DNA of 32,723 nt from an uncultured Chthonomonadaceae bacterium (GCA_946479035.1 CAMLDW010000026.1:1-32723); one strand, 5' to 3'. Numbered from the stretch's first letter, positions 8,290 to 16,880 are shown. Program-made: numbers and translations. Notes: generated by a model from the letters alone, not told the origin.

Positions 8290-10436
8290 GAGACGGCCTC
8301 CCCGACCAAATTGATTGCCACCGCGAAAAGATACGCCAGCACCGTCATGTACGTGAACGCGAAGAGCGGCCACTTCCAGCTGTTCGTCTCACGCTTGATC
8401 GTCGCCAGCGTCGCCATGCACTGGCAGCAGAGTGCGAAGAACACCATCATGCTCACCGCGTTCCATGCCGTCATCAGAGGCCGACCGTCGGGCCACTTCG
8501 CGCTGTTGAGAGCCCCGCGTAGGTCGCCCGACTTCTCGTCCACGTCGCCGCCAAGGCTGAAGATGATGCCCAGCGCAGGGATCACCACCTCTCGCGCCGG
8601 GAAAGCGGCCAAGATCCCCGTCGTCAACCGCCAGTCGAACCCCGCAGGCACGAACGCTGGCTCGATCGCCTTTCCGAACTTGCCTAGATAGGAGTTCCGC
8701 AGTTGCTCCTGCGCGACGTAGTTCCCCTGAGCAAACGCAGCCTTCTGCGTGGCCGGCAGACCCTGGTACTCCGCCAAGTACCGCGCCGTCGCCTCGTCGC
8801 TGCGAGGAAAGTACAGCAGCGCCCAGATCACGATCGACATCGCAAAGATGATCGTCCCCGCCGTCTGCAAGAACATCCGGCCGCGCGAATAGACCGAGAG
8901 GCCCACGTCCTTCCAGCGAGGCATCTGGTACCGCGGCAGCTCCAGTGTGAACGGCAGCGCCCGCCCCTTCAACACACCGCGGTTCAAAACGAACACCACC
9001 GGGATCGCCACGAGAAGCCCCACGAAGTGCATCGCAAACAGCGCCGCCCCCGCCCACGCCGGCCCGAACCTCGGCTCGATGAATGCGCCGATAAGCAGCA
9101 CGTACACCGGCAGGCGCGCGCTACACGACATCAGAGGCGCGACGAGGATCGTCGCCAGCCGGCTCTTCGCGTCCGGCATCACGCGCGCCGCCATGATCCC
9201 CGGCACAGCGCACGCGAAGCTTGAGAGCAGGGGAATGAATGCGCGGCCGTTCAGCCCGCACCAACCAAGAAGCCGGTCCATCAAGAAGGCGGCGCGAGCC
9301 AAGTATCCAGTCCCCTCCAGCACTGCGATAAAGAAGAAAAGGATGCAGATCTGCGGCAAGAACACCATCACTGCGCCGATCCCCGTGATTACACCGTCCA
9401 CCACGAGCGACTTGAGCACGGGCGTCGATTCCAGCATCCCGCCGACCATCCCCTTCAAACCCGTAAACCCAGAGTTGATCAGGTCCATCAGCGGCGCGGC
9501 CAACGTGTAGATCGACTGGAACACCAGGTACATGACTCCGAGGAACACCACAAGACCGAGCACTCGGTGAGTCAGAATCCGGTCCAGCGCGTCCGTCGAG
9601 GTCCGCGCGACGTGCTTTTCGACCCGCACGCACTCCTTTGTCACCCCCGCCGCCCAGGCGTAGCGCGCTTGTGCATCGATCGTCTTGCCCTGCGCGCTCG
9701 CTCCTAGGATTCGCGCCTTCGCCGCGCTCAGCGCCCGAGCGCCTTCCGCGCTGCTACCGACAGGCAGGTCCTTGTCGCCGAGCAGAGCGCGCCGGACCTC
9801 CAGAGCGCCGAGCCTTACACCGTCGCCCAAGAACGCCGCCTGCACCTCGCGCACTGCCTGCGCCACGACCTCTGGGAACCCGACGTCGATCAGTGGCACC
9901 GCGGGAGAGCGTAGCGCCTCCGCGATCGCCTCCTTCAGATCGTCGGTCCCGTCACCCTTGTGCGCCAGCACTGTCACGACCCGCGTCCCGAGGCGGGCCG
10001 CGAGCCTCTCCGTGTCCATCCGCCTTCCCTCGCGCTCCAAGACGTCCGTCATCGTGAGCGCCACAATCACCGGCGTGCCCGATTCACAGAGCTGGCTGAA
10101 GAAAAAGAGGTTGCGCTCCAGCGTCGCGGCGTCCAGCACGTACACGAACAAGTCTGCGCGCCGCCCGTCGCTCCCGCTCTCGATCACTTCCGTAGCGACC
10201 GACTCGTCCGCCGAGACCGCGCGCATGCTGTAAAGACCGGGGATGTCCACGCACTCGATCCGCTCTCCGCTGACCTCCATCCACCCGCTCAGCTTCTCGA
10301 CGGTGACGCCCGGGTAGTTGCCGATCTTCTGCCGCGCCCCGGTCAGGCAGTTGAAGAGGCTGGACTTACCCGCGTTCGGGTTGCCCACGAGAGCGACGAC
10401 GGGAACGGCGGTCCGGCTCTCCGATAAAGTGAACAC
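8286..10436 (-). CDS. feoB: Ferrous iron transporter FeoB
   Basis: A 716-residue FeoB of usual length. The N-terminal G domain has GNPNAGKSS at residues 18-26, GNYPGVTVEKLSG as switch I, DIPGLYSM as G3 and TMTD as G4. A helical GDI-like spacer follows to about 270. The C-terminal half is polytopic, with two Gate repeats around FLPQICILFFFIAVLEGTGY and the second near VIPALGIIFSLGG. The latter has the classic CAVPGIMAARVM core between them. FeoB imports Fe2+ across the inner membrane. It starts with GTG at 10434-10436, immediately after the feoA TAA, so the two are coupled. Expression is probably iron-controlled through the palindrome upstream of feoA. Confidence 0.97.
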   Translation of the reverse strand: MFTLSESRTAVPVVALVGNPNAGKSSLFNCLTGARQKIGNYPGVTVEKLSGWMEVSGERIECVDIPGLYSMRAVSADESVATEVIESGSDGRRADLFVYVLDAATLERNLFFFSQLCESGTPVIVALTMTDVLEREGRRMDTERLAARLGTRVVTVLAHKGDGTDDLKEAIAEALRSPAVPLIDVGFPEVVAQAVREVQAAFLGDGVRLGALEVRRALLGDKDLPVGSSAEGARALSAAKARILGASAQGKTIDAQARYAWAAGVTKECVRVEKHVARTSTDALDRILTHRVLGLVVFLGVMYLVFQSIYTLAAPLMDLINSGFTGLKGMVGGMLESTPVLKSLVVDGVITGIGAVMVFLPQICILFFFIAVLEGTGYLARAAFLMDRLLGWCGLNGRAFIPLLSSFACAVPGIMAARVMPDAKSRLATILVAPLMSCSARLPVYVLLIGAFIEPRFGPAWAGAALFAMHFVGLLVAIPVVFVLNRGVLKGRALPFTLELPRYQMPRWKDVGLSVYSRGRMFLQTAGTIIFAMSIVIWALLYFPRSDEATARYLAEYQGLPATQKAAFAQGNYVAQEQLRNSYLGKFGKAIEPAFVPAGFDWRLTTGILAAFPAREVVIPALGIIFSLGGDVDEKSGDLRGALNSAKWPDGRPLMTAWNAVSMMVFFALCCQCMATLATIKRETNSWKWPLFAFTYMTVLAYLFAVAINLVGEAVS

Positions 10437-10679
10437 TTATTCCACCAGCTCGAGCAACAGGTCAGCGCTCTCCTGGCGACGCAGACAGAGCCTGTAGCCC
10501 CGGAATGCGATCTCGATCGGGTCCCCCAATGGCGCGATCTTCGTCACCGTGAACTCCACCCCAGGCGTCAACCCCAGCTCCATCAGCCGCACCGTGTCCG
10601 GGCCGTGCCCGGTCACCCTCGCGACCCGGGCCTTCATGCCTTTCTTCAGATCCCCGAACCCAAAAGTAGACTCCTTCAC
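10437..10679 (-). CDS. feoA: Ferrous iron transport protein FeoA
   Basis: An 80-residue SH3-like FeoA protein. The family core MKARVARVTG, then RLMELGLTPGVEFTV and PIEIAFRGYRLCLRRQES, matches the FeoA/DtxR-C fold. FeoA is a small cytosolic partner that regulates FeoB. It starts at a GTG (10677-10679) behind a GAGGG ribosome site at good distance. Its TAA touches the feoB GTG with no gap. It leads the feoA-feoB-small-Cys-protein operon. Confidence 0.95.
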   Translation of the reverse strand: MKESTFGFGDLKKGMKARVARVTGHGPDTVRLMELGLTPGVEFTVTKIAPLGDPIEIAFRGYRLCLRRQESADLLLELVE

Positions 10680-10689
10680 CGCACCCTCA

Positions 10690-10704
10690 ATCTTGACTTA
10701 AGAT
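10690..10704 (-). promoter_or_regulatory. Palindromic operator-like site in the feoA promoter region
   Basis: A 15-bp imperfect palindrome with 5-bp arms ATCTT and AAGAT around GACTT lies 11-25 bp before the feoA GTG. On the feo strand it overlaps a -10-like TATCTT/TACTAT. Size and place fit a metalloregulator site (Fur or DtxR/IdeR type), but the sequence matches neither consensus closely enough to name the protein. Confidence 0.4.
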
Positions 10705-10760
10705 AGTACCTTTGGGCAGGGACGATGGGGGGCCATGGGGTTCAGTGAGCCTAGGGGCGC

Positions 10761-11507
10761 TCATTTGACGACGAAAAGGCCCTCGTCTACCGCGGCGTTC
10801 ACGGCCAGGTTCGCGGTCTCGGTCGTGACGACGTTCACCTTTCGACCGTTCACCTGGTAGGGCTGGGTCAGTCGGAACTTGAGCACGTCGAAGGTCATTG
10901 AGACCCAGATCTCGAACACGCCGACTGGATAGAGAGACCCGATGTAGGGCTGCCATTCGCCCTTCATGTAGTACGCCTTTTGCCCGCCCAGGTCCACGGT
11001 TCCTCCGAGGGCGATGGTCCGGACGTTGATCTTAAAGTCCTTCAGATGGTCCATGTGCGCGATCGCCAGGTCCAGCACGGTGCTTGGCATGAGCGATTTG
11101 TGCGCGGCCGCGTACATCAGGCCGACGTCGTGCACAAACGCCTGCCCTCCCCCCTCCTTTTTGATCGTCACAAGCTCGTACAGGCGCTCGCCGGGCTTTG
11201 GCTTGAGGATCGAGTCGAGCGGCGGGTCGTACGAGAACTTCGTACCGTCGCTGACGAGCGAGAGCATCAGCCCGTTCTTGCCCTTGTAGTCCTGCTTGAC
11301 CGAGATCTTGTCAGGGCGGACGTAGCTGACCTGCGTCGTGACTTTCTTTGTGCCGGCTCCGTCCGTCGTCTCGCAGGTTATTGTTCCTTTCAGGCTCGAA
11401 GCGTAGTAGTAGCGCTTGAACACTTCAGAGACGATCGCGCCCGGGTCGTTCTGCAAGGCCGGGGCTTGGTCTTGCACCGCGAGCATAAAGCCAATCGCTG
11501 CTATCAT
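10761..11507 (-). CDS. LolA-like outer-membrane lipoprotein-sorting family protein
   Basis: A 248-residue predicted exported protein with a short hydrophobic start (residues 1-10) but little positive charge, so the signal peptide is weak. The body alternates beta strands in the LolA/DUF2092 manner: ASSLKGTITCETTDG, VSYVRPDKISVKQ, LVSDGTKFSYDPP, then QPYIGSLYPVGVFEIWVSM near the end. Such proteins form a half-barrel that carries lipids or lipoproteins through the periplasm. No Cys lipobox is seen. It starts with ATG at 11505-11507 overlapping the stop of the adenosyltransferase (ATGA), behind a GGAGG site. Family assignment is by fold-like pattern; true LolA function is not shown. Confidence 0.6.
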   Translation of the reverse strand: MIAAIGFMLAVQDQAPALQNDPGAIVSEVFKRYYYASSLKGTITCETTDGAGTKKVTTQVSYVRPDKISVKQDYKGKNGLMLSLVSDGTKFSYDPPLDSILKPKPGERLYELVTIKKEGGGQAFVHDVGLMYAAAHKSLMPSTVLDLAIAHMDHLKDFKINVRTIALGGTVDLGGQKAYYMKGEWQPYIGSLYPVGVFEIWVSMTFDVLKFRLTQPYQVNGRKVNVVTTETANLAVNAAVDEGLFVVK

Positions 11508-12049
11508 TCTTGGTTTCCTCCGGTCCAGACGACGTCCTTTACGCCCGCTTCGTGGTTCGCAAACCGCGCCGCGCAGAACAGCCAGTCAGAGATCCGGTTC
11601 ACAAAAGCCGTGACCTCGGGCCTGATCCTCTTTTGCTGCGCCAGCGACGAGAGGGACCTCTCTGCGCGCCTACACACGGTCCGGGCCAAGTGCAGGTCCG
11701 CAGAGAGGATTGTACCGCCCGGCAGCACGAAGTTCTTCAACTCAGGCATCTGCTCCGTGAGCCTGTCGATCCACTCCTCCGTCTCCAGAGTGATCGCCTC
11801 GACGCCTTTGGCGGCGAACCGCCCATCCGTCGAGGCGATCTCGGCGCCCACGTCGAACACGGTGCTTTGCAGCTTTTTCAAAAACGCTTCGCTGCTCGAT
11901 CCGTTCGCGTGCACGATCGCAGTCCCGAGGCAGGCATTAAACTCGTCGAGGTCGCCGAGCACGCAGAGCACGGGGTCGGACTTCGGCACGCGCCCGCCGC
12001 CTAGGAGCCCCGTGTATCCGCTGTCTCCTTTCTTCGTGTAGATCTTCAA
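11504..12049 (-). CDS. Cob(I)alamin adenosyltransferase, PduO/MMAB type
   Basis: 181 residues from a TTG at 12047-12049, giving the standard N-terminus KIYTKKGDSGYTGLLGG that forms the ATP-binding loop. Further signatures are GDLDEFNACLG, the Arg-containing CRRAERSLSSL helix and FVNRISDWLFCAARFANHEAG. The enzyme transfers the adenosyl group of ATP to reduced corrinoid to make coenzyme B12. The TTG overlaps the stop of the upstream glycosyltransferase (TTGA) and has GAGG seven bases ahead. This decides for the short start over an in-frame ATG at 12163 lying inside the neighbour. Two in-frame overlaps tie it to genes on both sides. Confidence 0.92.
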   Translation of the reverse strand: MKIYTKKGDSGYTGLLGGGRVPKSDPVLCVLGDLDEFNACLGTAIVHANGSSSEAFLKKLQSTVFDVGAEIASTDGRFAAKGVEAITLETEEWIDRLTEQMPELKNFVLPGGTILSADLHLARTVCRRAERSLSSLAQQKRIRPEVTAFVNRISDWLFCAARFANHEAGVKDVVWTGGNQE

Positions 12050-12798
12050 CTTTTGCCTCGCAGAACCAGCAACACAAATCGCGGCAGTCGCGCAACCTTC
12101 TGGAACTTCCGCGGGTTCTGAACGAGCCGCCAAAACCACTCGAGCTTGACCCGTTGCACCCACCGCGGCGCGCGCTTCACGCGCCCGCTATAGACGTCCA
12201 GCGATCCGCCTACCCCCATCGCCACCTTTGCGCCGGTCGTCGCAAGCGTTTTTGCGAGGAACTTCTCCTGCCGAGGGATCCCCATCGCCACCAGGAGCAC
12301 GTCCGGCCGCGATTTGGCGACCTCCTCCGCGACCACGTCCGAGTCCTCGAACGGGAAAAAGCCGTCCCTCGTCCCCACGATGTTGCACCCCGGGTACTTC
12401 AAACGCAGCTTTTCAGCCGCCTGATCAGCGACTCCAGGCGCGGCGCCCAATAGGAACATCCGGTACCCGTGCTCCGCGCTCATGGCGCACAGCTCTCCCA
12501 CCAGGTCGACCCCGCTCACGCGCTCCACGGCGGGCCCGCGCCGTCCGAGCGCCCAAACGACGCCCGAGCTGTCAGCCGTCACAACCGCCGCGCCCCTATA
12601 GATCTCGCCGAGCTCCGTGTCCTCCCTCGCCAGCACCAGCCCGTACGAGTCTGCGGTCACAACCATGCTGGGCTGTCCGCTCGCGATCAGCCCCTCGATG
12701 TACGCTACCGTCTCGCGCATCCCCATCGTGCTGACGGGGACGCCGAGCAAGTCTCGGCACGGCGGCGGCTGGATCATGGAGGAGGAGGCACTAGTCAC
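12046..12798 (-). CDS. WecG/TagA/CpsF-family glycosyltransferase
   Basis: About 250 residues with the whole GT26 pattern: LGVPVSTMGMRETVAYIEGL, VVTADSYGLVLARED, the ADSSGVVWALGRRG loop retaining the Asp expected to act in catalysis, and ERVSGVDLV. The nucleotide-sugar part follows, MFLLGAAPGVADQAAEKL, then LLVAMGIPRQEKFL and GVGGSLDVYSGRVKRAP. Such enzymes add N-acetylmannosaminuronate or ManNAc to lipid-linked sugars for surface polysaccharide or teichoic-acid linkage; the exact sugar is not predictable. Start choice: the GTG at 12798 lies 10 nt after TACAAT and neither it nor the ATG at 12777 has a Shine-Dalgarno, so I take the GTG as a near-leaderless start. The ATG stays possible. Confidence 0.9.
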   Translation of the reverse strand: MTSASSSMIQPPPCRDLLGVPVSTMGMRETVAYIEGLIASGQPSMVVTADSYGLVLAREDTELGEIYRGAAVVTADSSGVVWALGRRGPAVERVSGVDLVGELCAMSAEHGYRMFLLGAAPGVADQAAEKLRLKYPGCNIVGTRDGFFPFEDSDVVAEEVAKSRPDVLLVAMGIPRQEKFLAKTLATTGAKVAMGVGGSLDVYSGRVKRAPRWVQRVKLEWFWRLVQNPRKFQKVARLPRFVLLVLRGKS

Positions 12799-12808
12799 GC
12801 CTAACACT

Positions 12809-12814
12809 ATTGTA
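12809..12814 (-). promoter_or_regulatory. -10 element (TACAAT) of the wecG-type gene
   Basis: TACAAT on the minus strand ends 10 nt before the GTG at 12798. A TTGACG lies upstream at 12829-12834, but the 14-bp spacer is too short for a normal -35, so only the -10 is proposed. Confidence 0.5.
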
Positions 12815-12897
12815 CAGCGTCTTTTCGGCGTCAAGCAGGGTGGAACCGGGCCACCCCAGGGCGTTGTTCCAGCCGGTAGTAAACTGTGCGAGTTCTC

Positions 12898-15141
12898 ATG
12901 CCTATGGGACGCTTTCTGGCCCTCGTCGTTTTGCTGGCCGCGCCCCTGCTTGTGCGCGCCGACAACACGCCGCCGAGCGTCAAGCTCACGCTCTCAAAAG
13001 CGACCGCTGCACCAGGCGAAGAGGTCAAGGGCACGGTCGAGGTCACCTTTGCGCCTGGCCTGCACGGCTACCAAAACCCACCCGATCCCAACTACGTCCT
13101 TCCCGTCGAGGTCGTCGCCGGCGAAGGGACGAAGCTCAAGTCTGTCAGCTATCCAAAGGGGGTGAAGGAGGTCGTCGCTGGCGTGATGTCGGCGGTCTAC
13201 ACCGAGTCCGTTTCGTTTCCCGTCGTGCTCTTTGCGCCGACGGCGCCAGGTCCTGCGAAACTGAACCTCACATTCAAGTACCAGCAGTGCGACGACCAGA
13301 CCTGCTATCCGCCTTCGACGGTCGCCCTGACTACAAACCTCACCGTCGCTGGAAAGACAGCGCCCGCGCCAGACGCAGCCCTGGGCACTGTCGCGCCGAG
13401 CCAGGCGAAGTTCGACATCGAGGTCCCGCTCAAACTGGTCACCGTCGGCACCGAGTACACCGTCACGCTGATCGTGTCGCCGGGCAGGGGGCTCGTGCTC
13501 GTGCGCCCTCGCGGCGCACAGAGCGCCTTCCTCGTCACCGGCCCAGGCGTGCTCTCGAGCGTGTCCCCCGCAGGCAAAGAGCGGCTGATCTCCGGCAAGT
13601 CGGTCACGGTCTACTCGCGCGACGTCAAGGTTCCGGTCGTTCTCAAGGCACCGAATGAGCCCGGTCGACGCGACCTCGAGGTCGAAGTCTCCTACACCCA
13701 GGCCGACGAAAGACAGATCTTCGACGTCCAGACGAAGACAGTCCGCTTCAGCTTCGAGTTCGTCGCGCCGCCAGTGGCGATAGGTGCCGCGGGCCAAGAG
13801 CCGCCCACGACCAAGGTCCAACAGGTCACGCAGCCCGCGAAGTCCGGGCTCGAAGGGTTCGTCGACCGCGCGCTCGAAAGCGGCAACTGGTTCTTTATCA
13901 TCGGCGCAGCGCTCCTGGTCGGCCTCGCGCTTTGCCTCACGCCGTGCGTCTTCCCGATGATTCCGGTCACGGTCACTTACTTCGCAAACCAGGGCGCGAA
14001 GACGAACGCGGGCCGTTTCTCGCTCGGGCTCTTCTACGCGCTCGGGATCGCCGTCACCTACGGCACCGTCGGCGGTATCTCTGCTGCGCTCGGCGGGGCG
14101 GTCGGGGCGCTCTTCACCAAACCCTGGTTCGTGATCGCGCTCGCGCTGCTGCTCGTCGCGCTCGCGCTCTCGATGTTCGACGTCTGGGAGATTCGGCTTC
14201 CAGGCTTCATCCAGCGCAACCTCAAGGGCCGCAGCGGCCCGGTCGGGTCGCTCATCATGGGCCTGCTCATGGGCTTCGCGGCCGCTCCTTGCGCGGGCGC
14301 GCTGGTCGGCGCTTTTGCGGCCAAGGTCGCACAGATCGGCTCGGTCTCGACCGGCGTGGGCTTCTTCGCGACGATCGGGCTCGGCATGGGCCTTCCGTTC
14401 ATGGTCCTGGCCTCGATGTCCTCGGGCGCCAAGACCCTGCCGAAGTCCGGCGCATGGCTCAAGACGACCAAGGCGGTCCTCGGCCTCGTCGTGCTCTCCA
14501 TCGCGGCGGGCTACCTGTTCCAAGGTTTCGGGCTCAAGCCCGACGCCGCGACCACCAAGCTCGCTTGGATCGCGCTCTACGCCGCCTTTGCCGTCTACCT
14601 CCTGTTCTTCGACCGCACCGACTCCACCCGCGCCGTCGCCATCATCAAAGGCGTCGCGTGCGTCGCGATCGGCCTCTTCGTCGGTGTGGCATACAGCGAC
14701 TATCAAGGCATCAGGTTCCAAGAGCGCCTGGCCCAAGCCCAGGCTGGCGGCAGCGGGCAGGCGAACGGCCAGATCGTCGGCGACACGATCAACTGGATCC
14801 CTTACAACGACAAGAGCTTCGCCGACGCAGTCGCGTCTGGCAAGCCGATCATGATCGACGGCAAGGCGGACTGGTGCCTCCGGTGCCACGAGATCGAGCG
14901 CGACGTCTTTAAGTCGCCCGAAGGGCTCGTCGCGCTCTCCGGCGTCTACCTCATGTCCATCGACTGGTCCACCGGCGTCGATCCTGCCTACGAGAAGATG
15001 ACCAGAGAGCGGTTCAAGATCTCTGGGCTCCCGCACGTCGTCTTCATGGGGCCAGGCGGCAAGGACGAGTTCTCCGTCAACGACATTACGTCGGTCGAGG
15101 AGCTGAAGCAGCACCTTCGCAAGGCCGGAGCAAAGCTATGA
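12898..15141 (+). CDS. dsbD: Thiol:disulfide interchange protein DsbD
   Basis: 747 residues with the three DsbD parts. After a signal peptide, an N-terminal periplasmic domain carries C131 and C136 (YQQCDDQTCYPP), and a second Ig-like domain without Cys extends to about residue 305. Eight or so membrane helices follow, with the redox pair in LALCLTPCVFPM (C350) and AAAPCAGALV (C465). A C-terminal thioredoxin domain has WCLRC (C660, C663). DsbD moves electrons from cytoplasmic thioredoxin to periplasmic proteins, for disulfide repair and cytochrome maturation. Start options are GTG 12886 and ATG 12898 or 12904; TAAACT at 12880-12885 argues for 12898. The stop overlaps kdsA (ATGA). Confidence 0.94.
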   Translation: MPMGRFLALVVLLAAPLLVRADNTPPSVKLTLSKATAAPGEEVKGTVEVTFAPGLHGYQNPPDPNYVLPVEVVAGEGTKLKSVSYPKGVKEVVAGVMSAVYTESVSFPVVLFAPTAPGPAKLNLTFKYQQCDDQTCYPPSTVALTTNLTVAGKTAPAPDAALGTVAPSQAKFDIEVPLKLVTVGTEYTVTLIVSPGRGLVLVRPRGAQSAFLVTGPGVLSSVSPAGKERLISGKSVTVYSRDVKVPVVLKAPNEPGRRDLEVEVSYTQADERQIFDVQTKTVRFSFEFVAPPVAIGAAGQEPPTTKVQQVTQPAKSGLEGFVDRALESGNWFFIIGAALLVGLALCLTPCVFPMIPVTVTYFANQGAKTNAGRFSLGLFYALGIAVTYGTVGGISAALGGAVGALFTKPWFVIALALLLVALALSMFDVWEIRLPGFIQRNLKGRSGPVGSLIMGLLMGFAAAPCAGALVGAFAAKVAQIGSVSTGVGFFATIGLGMGLPFMVLASMSSGAKTLPKSGAWLKTTKAVLGLVVLSIAAGYLFQGFGLKPDAATTKLAWIALYAAFAVYLLFFDRTDSTRAVAIIKGVACVAIGLFVGVAYSDYQGIRFQERLAQAQAGGSGQANGQIVGDTINWIPYNDKSFADAVASGKPIMIDGKADWCLRCHEIERDVFKSPEGLVALSGVYLMSIDWSTGVDPAYEKMTRERFKISGLPHVVFMGPGGKDEFSVNDITSVEELKQHLRKAGAKL

Positions 15142-15968
15142 AGACGTTCCGCGTCGGGCCTCTGACGATCGGCGACGGCGCGCTCGCAGTCATCGCAGGC
15201 CCATGCCTGGCAGAATCCCGCGAGCTGTGCCTGCGCGTCGCAGAGCACATGAAGCCGATCTGCGAGAGGCTCGGCTTCCCGTACGTCTTCAAGGCCTCCT
15301 TCGACAAGGCGAACCGCTCGTCCCTCTCCACAGCCCGCGGCGACGGGATCGAAGAGGGCCTCAGTGCCTTGAGAGAGGTCAGCAAGGCGCTCGACGTGCC
15401 GACGACCACCGACATCCACCTCCCCGACCAGGCCGCGATCGCCGCAAGGACCGTCGACCTACTGCAGATCCCCGCCTTTCTCTGCCGCCAGAGCGACCTG
15501 CTCGAAGCCGCAGCCAAGACCGGCAAGCCCGTCAATGTAAAGAAGGGCCAGTTCCTCTCGCCACACGACACGAAGAACATCGTCTCAAAGCTCGAGTCGT
15601 TTGGTGCGAAAGGCACGATGCTCACCGAGCGCGGGACGACATTCGGCTACAACGCGCTCGTCGTCGACATGCCCGGGCTTGAGGTCATGCGAGGCTTCGG
15701 CGTCCCGGTCTGTTTCGACGCGACGCACAGCGCTCAGCGGCCCGGCGCGGCCGGCACCCAGACGGGCGGCGCGAGGGAGACGATCCCTGCGATGGTCCGT
15801 GCCGCGGTCGCAGTGGGAGTGGACGCGCTGTTCATCGAGGTCCACCCGGACCCCGCGCGCGCCCTGAGCGATTCCGCGACCCAGTGGCCGCTGGAAAAGG
15901 CGCAAGAACTGCTCGAACAGGCCGCGCGCGTACGAGATGCGGTAGAAAGTCAAAAGTCGAAAGTCTAA
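15138..15968 (+). CDS. kdsA: 3-deoxy-8-phosphooctulonate synthase (Kdo-8-P synthase), metal-dependent type
   Basis: 276 residues, full length. The enzyme condenses PEP with arabinose-5-phosphate to Kdo-8-phosphate for the lipopolysaccharide core. Signatures are VIAGPCLAES at 18-27, FKASFDKANRSS, the TTDIHLPDQA segment, NVKKGQFLSPHD, CFDATHSAQRPG and FIEVHPDPARALSD. C23 replaces the Asn of the E. coli enzyme, and together with the His of ATHS, the Glu of IEVH and the Asp of LSD it makes the metal-ligand set of the Aquifex-like metal-dependent class. The start overlaps the dsbD stop. The last residues (QKSKV) are encoded by a small AAAGTC repeat that is part of the intergenic inverted repeat. 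Confidence 0.96.
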   Translation: MKTFRVGPLTIGDGALAVIAGPCLAESRELCLRVAEHMKPICERLGFPYVFKASFDKANRSSLSTARGDGIEEGLSALREVSKALDVPTTTDIHLPDQAAIAARTVDLLQIPAFLCRQSDLLEAAAKTGKPVNVKKGQFLSPHDTKNIVSKLESFGAKGTMLTERGTTFGYNALVVDMPGLEVMRGFGVPVCFDATHSAQRPGAAGTQTGGARETIPAMVRAAVAVGVDALFIEVHPDPARALSDSATQWPLEKAQELLEQAARVRDAVESQKSKV

Positions 15969-15987
15969 CGTCTGTCTGACTTTCTAC
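15942..15987. terminator. Bidirectional inverted repeat between kdsA and the esterase gene
   Basis: Perfect 11-bp arms, GTAGAAAGTCA at 15942-15952 and TGACTTTCTAC at 15977-15987, flank a 24-nt loop holding further AAAGTC copies. The arms reach into the end of kdsA and the stop codon of the convergent esterase gene. Position fits a shared terminator, although the stem is not GC-rich and a clean T-run is absent. Confidence 0.45.
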
Positions 15988-16880
15988 TAGAGGCTCTTCC
16001 TCAGCCATCCGGCGTTCCTCTCCACCATGGACGGGTGCCAGTCGTGCCCGCCGTCGATCGCCTCGATCGCCTTCTCCCCTGCCAGAGCCTCGTACACCGA
16101 GCGCACCTCGAACTCCCGCACCGCCGGGTCCTTCAAGCCGTACGTCACCAGGGTCGGCACGCGGCAGAACGACGCGACGTTCACCGTGTCGAAGAACGCC
16201 ATCGTCTCAAGCGCACGCTCGCGGTGCGACGAGGACTGCTCCATCCAGTCCACAACCTCCTTGAGCGGATATCGGTGGATCGGCCGATCGAAAACGATCG
16301 GCCGCGCCGCACCAAACGGCATGTCCCCCACCGCACAGCGCACCAACGGTATAAACGCGCCCATCCAGACCGCGACCCCTCCCCCCTGGCTCATCCCCAT
16401 GGCCGCGATCCGCGCTGGATTCACCTCCGGTTGCACCGAAAGCACGCGAGCGGCCACCACCGAGTCCTGGAACACGCGTCGGAACACCCAAGTCCTCGGC
16501 GATTCGATCCCTTCCGTGAAGTAACCGCGCGAAGGCGTGTACTCCTCGACATGGAACGCGCTCTCACCAAAGTAATTGAGGGAGAGCGAGCAGAACCCCC
16601 CGCGCGTCCCGTACTCGTTCGGCAACATCGACCGCCGACCGTAAGGCGGCAGCCACAAGAAGCCGGGCGAAGCCTCGCCCGATTCCGGATAGGAGAACCA
16701 GCCATGGAGCCGCTGCCCCTGCATCCCTCTAAAGTGAACGAGGTCGATCACGAACCCCGCCAGCGACACCTCGCTCTGTGGCTCGCGCTCAAAAGCAAGA
16801 GGCGACTCGAGCGCCTCGGCCGCCGTATGGGACCAAAAGTCCTCAAAGCCTTCTGGCAAGTACGGCCGCTGCAGCGTCAT
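15987..16880 (-). CDS. Acetyl-xylan-esterase-like alpha/beta hydrolase (AXE1 / CE7-like)
   Basis: 297 residues. The layout is that of carbohydrate esterase family 7 and related AXE1 hydrolases: N-terminal PEGFEDFW start, GFVIDLVHFRGMQGQRLHGW, the oxyanion-side WLPPYG, RGYFTEGIESPRTWVFRRVF and nucleophile Ser in GMSQGGGVA. The acid Asp is in TYGLKDPAV and the His in DGGHDWHPSM. These enzymes remove acetyl groups from sugars, or cephalosporins. No signal peptide is present, so it is likely cytoplasmic. The ATG at 16880 overlaps the NIL-domain stop (ATGA), which fixes the start over a longer reading. The convergent kdsA ends 18 bp away. Confidence 0.87.
   Translation of the reverse strand: MTLQRPYLPEGFEDFWSHTAAEALESPLAFEREPQSEVSLAGFVIDLVHFRGMQGQRLHGWFSYPESGEASPGFLWLPPYGRRSMLPNEYGTRGGFCSLSLNYFGESAFHVEEYTPSRGYFTEGIESPRTWVFRRVFQDSVVAARVLSVQPEVNPARIAAMGMSQGGGVAVWMGAFIPLVRCAVGDMPFGAARPIVFDRPIHRYPLKEVVDWMEQSSSHRERALETMAFFDTVNVASFCRVPTLVTYGLKDPAVREFEVRSVYEALAGEKAIEAIDGGHDWHPSMVERNAGWLRKSL

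Noticed and set aside
11504..12163. Long start of the cobalamin adenosyltransferase at 12163
   Set aside because: The added 38 residues lie over the glycosyltransferase gene, while the TTG at 12049 has a good ribosome site and gives the family's normal N-terminus.
12994..15114. 706-codon open frame on the minus strand opposite dsbD
   Set aside because: Arg/Asp/Glu-rich shadow without any domain; dsbD on the plus strand is unambiguous.
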